From Candidatus Omnitrophota bacterium (GTDB taxonomy: Bacteria > Omnitrophota > Gorgyraeia > Pluralincolimonadales > Pluralincolimonadaceae), in assembly GCA_028715315.1 (NCBI GenBank), contig JAQUSA010000019.1, positions 1 through 11,127 on the forward strand: DNA of 11,127 nucleotides, read 5' to 3'. Position numbers and translations under genes: made by a program. This document shows positions 1 through 5,293 of the stretch, one piece after another (positions within the stretch are counted from its first letter, which is position 1; every line of letters begins with the position of its first letter). The notes beneath the pieces were generated by a model. It saw nothing but the letters and a program-made list of their open reading frames with translations. It was not told the origin of the DNA and ran no database searches.

Positions 1-2
1 AG

Positions 3-239
3 GCCGGCGTATCTATTGCCAGCATGAAATCCATCCCGCCCAGGACGGTAGATTTCCACAAGAGATATGAAGCAGAGCTAGAGATCGAGGGAAGCATGGA
101 GCAGGTCGTGGGCTTCCTCTACCAGTTGAACGGCTCCCCGCAGCTGCTGCGCACGGAGAAGATGAACCTGAACCCAAAGGACAAGGACTCCGGGATAGTC
201 AAATCCAAGATAAATGTCACGAAAGTTGTCATGCCTTGA
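3..239 (+). CDS. C-terminal fragment of PilO/GspM-like pilus or type II secretion inner-membrane protein
   Basis: The reading frame is open from the left edge (first full codon at position 3) to TGA at 237-239, so this is the end of a longer gene. The ATG at 24 is internal: the residues before it (AGVSIAS) read as ordinary protein and no ribosome binding site precedes it. The visible 78 residues show the ferredoxin-like C-terminal pattern of the PilO/GspM group: a beta strand (YEAELEIEGS), a helix (MEQVVGFLYQL) and the run SPQLLRTEKMNLNPKD before a final strand. Proteins of this group are bitopic inner-membrane parts of the type IV pilus or type II secretion alignment complex, with the C-terminal domain outside the membrane. 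The N-terminal transmembrane part lies outside the window. The family call rests on this short pattern, so PilO and GspM cannot be separated. Confidence 0.6.
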   Translation, partial: AGVSIASMKSIPPRTVDFHKRYEAELEIEGSMEQVVGFLYQLNGSPQLLRTEKMNLNPKDKDSGIVKSKINVTKVVMP

Positions 240-264
240 CATTTAAGGTATTACCAGGTATACT
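236..264 (+). promoter_or_regulatory. Near-consensus sigma70 promoter for the GH130 gene
   Basis: TTGACA at 236-241 (6/6), a 17-base spacer and TATACT at 259-264 (5/6). The -35 box contains the TGA stop of the upstream gene. The expected transcription start is about 270-272, and the A at 272 is the first base of the ATG of the GH130 gene, so the mRNA would have essentially no leader. Only a weak AGGT at 256-259 could otherwise serve as a ribosome binding site, 12 bases from the ATG and upstream of the predicted start of transcription. This is inferred from hexamer matches. Confidence 0.7.
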
Positions 265-271
265 TACTCCC

Positions 272-1192
272 ATGGCAAACGAAACTGTGTTTAAGCGTTA
301 CAAGGGTAATCCTATCATCACGGCGAAAGCCGTCCCGCGTGCAAATTCCATCCATAACAGCGCGATAGTGCCGTTCCAGGGCGAATACAGGGGCATATTC
401 CGCGTCGACGAGATCGACCTGAACTACACTCTCCACCTCGGAAAGAGCAAAGACGGCATAAAATGGGACATTGACGCCGCGCCGATAAAGATGAAGAGCG
501 GAGATCCCGAGGTCTTTGTCACCGAACACAGCTATGACCCGCGCATAACGAAGCTGGGGGATACTTATATCGTCACCTGGTGCAACGCGGGCGCCCAGGG
601 GCCCTGCATAGGACTCGCGACCACAAAGGACTTCAAGGTTTTCAGGCAGTCCGAGAACCCGCTTCCTCCCGCAAACCGCAATTGCGTCATATTCCCGGAG
701 AAGATCGGCGGCAAATACGCGATGCTGCACAGGCCCAGCGACAGGGGCCATACGCCGTTCGGGGATGTTTATTACGCTGAAAGCCCCGACCTGGTCTACT
801 GGGGCCGCCACAGGTTCGTATTCGGGCCCAGGGGCGGCTGGCAGTCGACAAAGGTAGGGCCGGGGCCGCATCCGATCAGGACAAAAGACGGCTGGCTGCT
901 GATATACCACGGCGTCTGGACCAGCTGCAACGGTTATATATACTCGGCGGGCGGGGCCCTGCTGGACCTGAAGAAGCCCTGGAAGGTCCTTTATAGGACG
1001 CGCGATTACATGCTCTACCCCTCGGAACAGTACGAGCGGGTAGGCGACGTACCGAACGTCCTCTTCCCGAGCTCAGCGGTGGTCAAGGGTGACCTGCTAA
1101 GGCTTTATTACGGGTGCGCGGATACCTGCATAGGTATGGCTGAGGCCAATATAAAGGACGTAATAAAGTTTATAAAAAAGTGTAGTTTTTAG
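272..1192 (+). CDS. GH130-family glycoside phosphorylase (beta-mannoside phosphorylase-like)
   Basis: A 306-residue cytoplasmic-type protein with no signal peptide, the usual size for a single-domain five-bladed beta-propeller of GH130. The family phosphorolyses beta-mannosides such as mannosyl-glucose or beta-1,4-mannooligosaccharides, releasing mannose 1-phosphate. Family features, with residues counted from ATG 272: the N-terminal FKRYKGNPII; YDPR at 88-91, with Asp89 the expected proton donor; HRP at 153-155; Lys194 in STKVGPGPHP; His213 in IYHGV; and the closing blade YYGCADTCIGMA at 279-290. The basic Arg/Lys/His residues match those that bind phosphate in characterised members, so a phosphorylase is likelier than a hydrolase. 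An in-frame TTG at 236 would add 12 residues, but it is the -35 hexamer of the promoter, and homologous proteins start near FKRYKGNP. Exact substrate is not readable. It is probably monocistronic. Confidence 0.82.
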   Translation: MANETVFKRYKGNPIITAKAVPRANSIHNSAIVPFQGEYRGIFRVDEIDLNYTLHLGKSKDGIKWDIDAAPIKMKSGDPEVFVTEHSYDPRITKLGDTYIVTWCNAGAQGPCIGLATTKDFKVFRQSENPLPPANRNCVIFPEKIGGKYAMLHRPSDRGHTPFGDVYYAESPDLVYWGRHRFVFGPRGGWQSTKVGPGPHPIRTKDGWLLIYHGVWTSCNGYIYSAGGALLDLKKPWKVLYRTRDYMLYPSEQYERVGDVPNVLFPSSAVVKGDLLRLYYGCADTCIGMAEANIKDVIKFIKKCSF

Positions 1193-1215
1193 CATAAAAT
1201 TACCCTATTATTTAG

Positions 1216-1247
1216 TTGACAAAAAACCGTATTTGAAGTAATATAAC
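1216..1247 (+). promoter_or_regulatory. Sigma70-type promoter of the cold-shock gene
   Basis: TTGACA at 1216-1221 (6/6), a 17-base spacer and TAATAT at 1239-1244 (4/6). An overlapping TATAAC at 1242-1247 is a better -10 match, but its spacing is 20. Transcription would start near 1251-1254, leaving a U- and A-rich leader of about 45 bases before the GTG at 1298. The AT-rich block is sharply different from the surrounding coding DNA. Confidence 0.65.
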
Positions 1248-1264
1248 AAACCTTACGGTTTTTT
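1221..1264 (+). repeat. 11-bp perfect inverted repeat spanning the csp -10 region
   Basis: The left arm AAAAAACCGTA (1221-1231) is the exact reverse complement of TACGGTTTTTT (1254-1264), with 22 bases between. The left arm begins at the last base of the -35 box, the loop contains both candidate -10 boxes, and the right arm covers the start of the leader. Read from the GH130 side it could form a weak stem with only four G-C pairs followed by Us, that is, a weak terminator. Read as DNA it could be an operator. Which applies cannot be decided here. Confidence 0.55.
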
Positions 1265-1297
1265 TGTTATACAAGTTTTAAAAAAGGAGGTAGTACA

Positions 1298-1498
1298 GTG
1301 GCAAGAGGCAAGGTAAAGTGGTTCAGCAACCAGAAGGGTTATGGCTTCATAACACCTGAGTCGGGAAGTGACGTGTTCGTGCATTACAGCGCTATCCAGG
1401 GCGACGGCTACAAGACTCTGGAAGAGGGCCAGGAAGTTGAGTTCGACATCGAGAAGGGTGATAAGGGCGAACAGGCCAAAAACGTAACGAAGGTCTAA
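1298..1498 (+). CDS. cspA: Cold-shock-domain protein, CspA family
   Basis: A 66-residue single cold-shock domain, the standard length. It binds single-stranded RNA and DNA and acts as an RNA chaperone in the cytoplasm, melting mRNA structure at low temperature or during growth. The nucleic-acid-binding motifs are clear: RNP1 KGYGFI at residues 13-18 and RNP2 VFVHY at 26-30 (Tyr where Phe is more usual), after the typical opening GKVKWF. The start is GTG at 1298, set by a strong Shine-Dalgarno AAGGAGG at 1284-1290 with 7 bases of spacing. It is a stand-alone unit, with its own promoter upstream and a strong terminator just after the stop. The U-rich and A-rich leader could fold near the Shine-Dalgarno, as in some cold-shock mRNAs, but that is speculative. 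Which Csp paralogue it is cannot be said. Confidence 0.96.
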   Translation: MARGKVKWFSNQKGYGFITPESGSDVFVHYSAIQGDGYKTLEEGQEVEFDIEKGDKGEQAKNVTKV

Positions 1499-1512
1499 GA
1501 CCCGAAAAACAC

Positions 1513-1548
1513 GGGCCCGCGACAAGCTCGCGGGCCCTTTTTGTTTTT
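1513..1548 (+). terminator. Rho-independent terminator after the cold-shock gene
   Basis: The perfect 10-bp stem GGGCCCGCGA (1513-1522) / TCGCGGGCCC (1528-1537) encloses the 5-base loop CAAGC. It is followed by TTTTTGTTTTT (1538-1548) and preceded by an A-run (1505-1509). It lies 15 bases after the csp stop codon. Confidence 0.95.
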
Positions 1549-1583
1549 AAGCATAGCCGGTAAAAAGAAAGCAGGTGCACCCC

Positions 1584-2876
1584 ATGAAGATCGTATTCAT
1601 TGAGCCGCGTTCTACCGAAGCCAACGTATACAGCAGGATATCCATGCCTTTGCTGGGGCCTATCTACCTCGGCACGATACTGAAGGCCAGGGGCCACGAG
1701 GTCGAGATATACAACGAGGACATATTAAGGCCCGACTACGGTAAGCTAGAGGCGGACCTTATAGGGATATCGATCCTGACCTCTACTGCGAAGCGCGGAT
1801 ACGAGATAGCGGACAGGTTCCCCAGGGAGAAGGTCATAATGGGCGGCGTCCACGCCAGCCTCCTTCCCGAAGAGGCGATAAAGCACGCGAGGCAGGTGGT
1901 CATCGGTGAGGCCGAAGAGGTCATCGTCGATATCGCGGAAGGCAGGATAACCGAACCGATAGTGCGGGGCAGGCCGGTCGGGGACCTCGATTCGCTGCCG
2001 TACCCGGATTTTACGCTGATAAAAGGCGACAGGTCCCGCACGCTCGCGATACCGGTCTCGACGTCGAGGGGCTGCCCCCATGACTGCAGTTTCTGTTCCG
2101 TCACCAAGATGTTCGGCCGCAAGTACCGTTTCAGGAGCGCCGAGAACGTGATGGGGGAACTGGAATCCAACGGCAGGAAATCCATATTCTTCTGTGACGA
2201 CAATTTCGCCGCGGCTCCCGGGCGCACCTATAAACTGCTCGACCTGCTGGTGAAGCATGATATAAAGAACTGGGCCTGCCAGGTCCGCTGCGACGTGACC
2301 AGGGACGCCCGTATGCTCGGGCTCATGGCGAAAGCGGGATGCCAGGCGGTATGCGTCGGTTTGGAATCGGTCAACGAGAAGACGCTGAAAGCCTACGACA
2401 AGAAACAGACCGTAACCCAGATAATAGACGCCATACGCGCGTTCCATAAGAGCAAGATCAAGGTGCACGGCATGTTCGTGCTCGGCGGCGACGACGATAA
2501 CATGAAGACCGTATGGGAGACGGTAAGTTTCGCGGTAAAGCAGAAGATAGACACCATACAGATGATGATACTTACGCCGTTCCCGGGCACCAGGGTATAT
2601 AAGGACCTCGAGTCCGAGAAGAGGATATTCACTAAGGACTGGAACCTTTATGACGGCCAGCATATCGTATTCAGGCCCAAACTGCTCTCCGCGAAAGAGC
2701 TCCAGCTCGGAGTATTGAAGGCATACGCGAAATATTATTCGCTCTCGAAGTCGTTCTCGCTCCTCATAGGCCTGCATTTCAGGAACGCGCTGCTGCGTTT
2801 CATGGGGCATTCGATATTGAAGGAATGGAAACATAACAACGGTAAGTTATCGTGGTTGTCCTCAACGCCAGTTTAG
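1584..2876 (+). CDS. B12-binding-type radical SAM protein, substrate unknown
   Basis: A 430-residue protein of the BchE-like class: an N-terminal cobalamin-binding-type Rossmann domain, a radical SAM barrel and a C-terminal helical extension. The N-terminal part shows SMPLLGPIYLGTILKARGH and GVHASLLPEEA (residues 88-98), typical of the class, without a DxHxxG motif. The [4Fe-4S]-SAM motif is CPHDCSFC with Cys164, Cys168 and Cys171, followed by FFCDDNF and, later, MFVLGGDDDN and LTPFPGT, all usual in this group. Members do methylations, cyclisations and other radical chemistry in lipid, cofactor and secondary metabolism; the reaction here is not readable. The start at ATG 1584 is preferred, with an SD-like AGGTG at 1573-1577. 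A GTG at 1575 would add three residues but lies inside that SD. It follows the csp terminator, yet no convincing promoter is visible in 1549-1583. Confidence 0.88.
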   Translation: MKIVFIEPRSTEANVYSRISMPLLGPIYLGTILKARGHEVEIYNEDILRPDYGKLEADLIGISILTSTAKRGYEIADRFPREKVIMGGVHASLLPEEAIKHARQVVIGEAEEVIVDIAEGRITEPIVRGRPVGDLDSLPYPDFTLIKGDRSRTLAIPVSTSRGCPHDCSFCSVTKMFGRKYRFRSAENVMGELESNGRKSIFFCDDNFAAAPGRTYKLLDLLVKHDIKNWACQVRCDVTRDARMLGLMAKAGCQAVCVGLESVNEKTLKAYDKKQTVTQIIDAIRAFHKSKIKVHGMFVLGGDDDNMKTVWETVSFAVKQKIDTIQMMILTPFPGTRVYKDLESEKRIFTKDWNLYDGQHIVFRPKLLSAKELQLGVLKAYAKYYSLSKSFSLLIGLHFRNALLRFMGHSILKEWKHNNGKLSWLSSTPV

Positions 2877-2885
2877 GTGTATAAT
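2856..2885 (+). promoter_or_regulatory. Predicted sigma70 promoter before the ychF-like gene
   Basis: TTGTCC at 2856-2861 (4/6), an 18-base spacer and a perfect TATAAT at 2880-2885. It straddles the stop codon of the radical SAM gene (TAG 2874-2876). The start would be near 2892, within the ribosome binding site AGGTGA (2892-2897), giving a leader of only about 12 bases. The -35 is weak, so confidence is moderate. Confidence 0.5.
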
Positions 2886-2903
2886 CCAGTCAGGTGAAAA
2901 TCC

Positions 2904-3977
2904 ATGAAAATAGGAATGATCGGGCTGCCGCAGACCGGCAAAAAAACATTATTTGAACTGCTTACAGAGCACAAGATAACGGAGAAGGACCTGTCCTCGG
3001 GCAAGAACATAAAGAGCATTGCCGAGATAAGGGATCCCCGCTTCGATAAGCTTGTCGCGATGTATAACCCCAAGAAGAACGTGCGCGCGCGAATCGATAT
3101 CGAACTGCTGCCGAAGATAGAGAAGGACGCGATCACGAAGGGCGATATATTCAAGGACATAGCCGAGACCGACGCGCTCTGCCATGTCGTAAGGCAGTTC
3201 GCGGACGATTCCATCTACCATATAAGCGGGACGGTCGATCCGAAGCGCGACATCGACAGCGTCAACGCCGAGCTTATCCTGCACGACCTGATATTCGTGG
3301 AGAAACGACTCGAGAGGGTCGAGCTGGAGCTCAGGAAACTGAAGGATGAGGCGAAGTCGAAGGAGAGGGATGTGCTGTTGAAGATAAAGGCGCATCTCGA
3401 AAAGGAGATACCCCTGCGCCTCCTCGAACTGAAGCCCGAGGAGAAGAAGGCCATAGCGAGCTATCCGTTCGTGACGCTGAAGGAGATGATGCTCGCGGTG
3501 AACGTCTCCGAGGACGACCTCAAGAACAAGGAGTTCCTCGCCGGGCTGCAGAAGGCGTACGAACCCCTTAAAATAGAAGTCATGCTGGTATCGGCCAAAG
3601 TCGAGTCGGAGATAGCTTCGCTCGAGACCGAGAAGGAAAAACAGGAGTTCCTCGCGGCGCTCGGGATCGAAGAGCCGGCGGTGAACATGCTCACAAGGCT
3701 TTGCATAAAAGCCATGAACCTGATATCCTTCTTCACGGTCGGCGAGGACGAGGTCCGCCAGTGGACGATAAAGCGGGATTCGCCGGCGCCTGAAGCCGCG
3801 GGAGCGATACATTCCGACCTGCAGAAAGGCTTCATAAGGGCGGAACTCATAAAATTGTCCGACCTCTTCGGGCTCGGGAGCGAAGACAAGGTCAAGGAAG
3901 CGGGAAAGCTTTACCTTAAGGGTAAAGACTATATTGTGGAAGACGGCGATATCCTGAACATAAGGTTCAATGTCTAG
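2904..3977 (+). CDS. Divergent YchF/OLA1-family P-loop nucleotide-binding protein
   Basis: A 357-residue protein, close to the usual YchF length of about 363. YchF/OLA1 is an Obg-related cytoplasmic NTPase that prefers ATP and associates with ribosomes and stress responses. The C-terminal DUF933/TGS-like part is well conserved: FFTVGEDEVRQWTI (277-289), AAGAIHSDLQKGFIRAE (298-314) and GKDYIVEDGD ending in FNV. The middle (about 128-180) is a charged helical, coiled-coil-like segment. The G domain is altered. The P-loop is GLPQTGKKT (7-15) instead of GLPNVGKST. The stretch aligned with the family's DIAGLVKGASKGEGLG is ELLPKIEKDAITKGD, so the G3/switch II signature is missing, and the G2 threonine is not evident. 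Kept are the NVSED base-recognition motif (200-204) and HISG with His106, equivalent to the catalytic His of E. coli YchF (compared from memory). SD AGGTGA lies 6 bases before ATG. Its stop overlaps the next gene by 8 bases, so the two are probably co-translated. Confidence 0.85.
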   Translation: MKIGMIGLPQTGKKTLFELLTEHKITEKDLSSGKNIKSIAEIRDPRFDKLVAMYNPKKNVRARIDIELLPKIEKDAITKGDIFKDIAETDALCHVVRQFADDSIYHISGTVDPKRDIDSVNAELILHDLIFVEKRLERVELELRKLKDEAKSKERDVLLKIKAHLEKEIPLRLLELKPEEKKAIASYPFVTLKEMMLAVNVSEDDLKNKEFLAGLQKAYEPLKIEVMLVSAKVESEIASLETEKEKQEFLAALGIEEPAVNMLTRLCIKAMNLISFFTVGEDEVRQWTIKRDSPAPEAAGAIHSDLQKGFIRAELIKLSDLFGLGSEDKVKEAGKLYLKGKDYIVEDGDILNIRFNV

Positions 3978-5238
3978 AGACAAAAAGCCCCTTTTATACG
4001 CCGCCGGAATAGCCTTGCTCGGCGTGTTAGCTTACCGGAGTTCCCTCTTCGGGAAATTCCTGCTGGATGACCTCACCCTCATAGTCTTTAATTTCCACAT
4101 AAGGGACCTTTCCGGCGCGGCGCAGCTTTTTACCGAGAACATCGGCGCCGGGATAGGGCAGGAAGTGAGTTCGGGTTTTTACCGTCCGCTGCAGATCCTC
4201 AGCTACGCCTTCGATTTCCGCCTCTGGAACCTAGGCTACACGGGATACCACATCACGAACCTCGCGCTTCACATACTTACGGCGCTTAGCGCCTATTGGT
4301 TCATAAGGCTAATATCGAAAAAAGACCTTCTCTCATTCCTGGCCGCCGCGCTCTTCGCGGTCCATCCGGTGAATACGGAAGCGGTATCCTATATATCCGG
4401 CCGGGCCGATCCCCTATGCGCGCTGTTCGTCTTCCTGTGCCTCATCTGCTACATAAAATACCTCGATACCTCCGATATGAAGTATTACCTGGCCTTCCCG
4501 CTATGCTATTTGTGCGCCCTGCTGTCGCGCGAGGGCGGGATGATACTCCTGGCCTTCATACCGCTTTACCATTTTTCGTTCAGGCGCAAACTTAGGCTCG
4601 CGGATATCGCACCGTTCTTGATAGTTACGGCGGTATATATATTGATGAGGTCGTTCGCCCTGAAGTCTATGCTGCCGCACTACCATAGCCCCGCTTCCGC
4701 GCTGCAGCGCGTCGCCGGGTCATTCGCGGCGTTCTCCGATTATATAAGGATGCTGTTCCTGCCGTACGGCCTGCATATGGAATACGGCAGGAAGGTGTTC
4801 AATTTCAATGACCCGCAGGTGGTCGCGGGCCTGCTCATGTTCGCCCTCTGCGCTTATTTCATATTCAGCAGGAGGAACTCGAGGGGCCTTATGTTCTTTT
4901 CCGCCGCATGGTTCATCGCGGGGCTCGCGCCCGTATCGGGCATAGTCCCCATGGGCGCATATATGGCGGAGCACTGGCTGTACCTGCCGTCCGTCGGTTT
5001 CTTCGTCCTGCTGTCATCAGCCGTCATATACCTTTACCGGATGGAACGGACAAGGACCGCCGCGGTCGCGCTTATCGCGGTCATGCTGCTTGCATACACG
5101 GCCTCGACCGCAAAACATAACCGTTACTGGAGCGATCCTGAAGCGTTCTACAAGAGGACGCTGGAATATTCCCCCGACAGCGCGCGCATGCATACTTATC
5201 TTGACCTGTACTACCGGATGCGGCCCGATTCCCGTTGA
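3970..5238 (+). CDS. TMTC-like GT-C membrane glycosyltransferase without TPR tail
   Basis: A 422-residue polytopic inner-membrane protein with about ten hydrophobic segments. It resembles the membrane part of TMTC/DUF1736 proteins, which transfer sugars from a lipid carrier to protein. Diagnostic motifs are LLDDLTL (31-37), with the acidic pair expected in the first external loop of GT-C enzymes; FYRPLQ (70-75); HPVNTEAVSYISGRAD (132-147); SREGG (186-190); and AEHWLYLPSVG (333-343). Family members usually continue into several TPR repeats. Here only one partial helical pair follows the last membrane segment (WSDPEAFYKRTLEYSPDSA, 387-405) and the protein ends with MRPDSR. The start ATG 3970 overlaps the end of the ychF-like gene by 8 bases, implying translational coupling, though a functional link is not obvious. 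Sugar donor and acceptor are unknown. Confidence 0.8.
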   Translation: MSRDKKPLLYAAGIALLGVLAYRSSLFGKFLLDDLTLIVFNFHIRDLSGAAQLFTENIGAGIGQEVSSGFYRPLQILSYAFDFRLWNLGYTGYHITNLALHILTALSAYWFIRLISKKDLLSFLAAALFAVHPVNTEAVSYISGRADPLCALFVFLCLICYIKYLDTSDMKYYLAFPLCYLCALLSREGGMILLAFIPLYHFSFRRKLRLADIAPFLIVTAVYILMRSFALKSMLPHYHSPASALQRVAGSFAAFSDYIRMLFLPYGLHMEYGRKVFNFNDPQVVAGLLMFALCAYFIFSRRNSRGLMFFSAAWFIAGLAPVSGIVPMGAYMAEHWLYLPSVGFFVLLSSAVIYLYRMERTRTAAVALIAVMLLAYTASTAKHNRYWSDPEAFYKRTLEYSPDSARMHTYLDLYYRMRPDSR

Positions 5239-5264
5239 CGCGGGCACCGGCATTTAGGTATCAT
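5235..5264 (+). promoter_or_regulatory. Predicted sigma70 promoter of the histidine kinase/receiver pair
   Basis: TTGACG at 5235-5240 (5/6), an 18-base spacer and TATCAT at 5259-5264 (5/6). The -35 contains the stop codon of the glycosyltransferase gene. The expected start near 5271 leaves a leader of about 23 bases. Confidence 0.55.
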
Positions 5265-5277
5265 AAACAAGGGTACC

Positions 5278-5292
5278 GGAGGCCTGAAGGCC
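5278..5292 (+). promoter_or_regulatory. Ribosome binding site merged with a small hairpin before the kinase start
   Basis: GGAGG at 5278-5282 is the only good Shine-Dalgarno, but it lies 11 bases from the ATG at 5294. The last two Gs begin the palindrome GGCC-TGAA-GGCC (5281-5292), which could fold as a 4-bp stem with a tetraloop. Folding would hide part of the SD; alternatively, stacking could shorten the effective distance to the start. This is a sequence observation with inferred function. Confidence 0.4.
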
Positions 5293-5293
5293 G

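Noticed and set aside
24..239. ATG 24 as the start of a small independent 71-residue gene
   Set aside because: The frame is open to the window edge, no SD precedes the ATG, and the sequence matches the C-terminal part of a larger pilus-type protein.
236..271. TTG at 236 as the start of the GH130 gene
   Set aside because: It is the first three bases of a perfect -35 hexamer, has no ribosome binding site, and would add 12 residues before the normal family N-terminus; ATG 272 fits better.
1549..1583. Promoter for the radical SAM gene
   Set aside because: TTGTTT (1541-1546) and TAAAAA (1561-1566) are only 14 bases apart and poor matches; not convincing.
1746..2834. Long antisense open frame opposite the radical SAM gene (362 codons)
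   Set aside because: It is a mirror of the codon bias of the real gene, has no recognisable domain, and lies fully opposite a clear protein family member.
2949..3983. Long antisense open frame opposite the ychF-like gene (344 codons)
   Set aside because: Same reason: low-complexity Leu/Arg/Tyr-rich translation, no family features, and a strong coding gene on the + strand.
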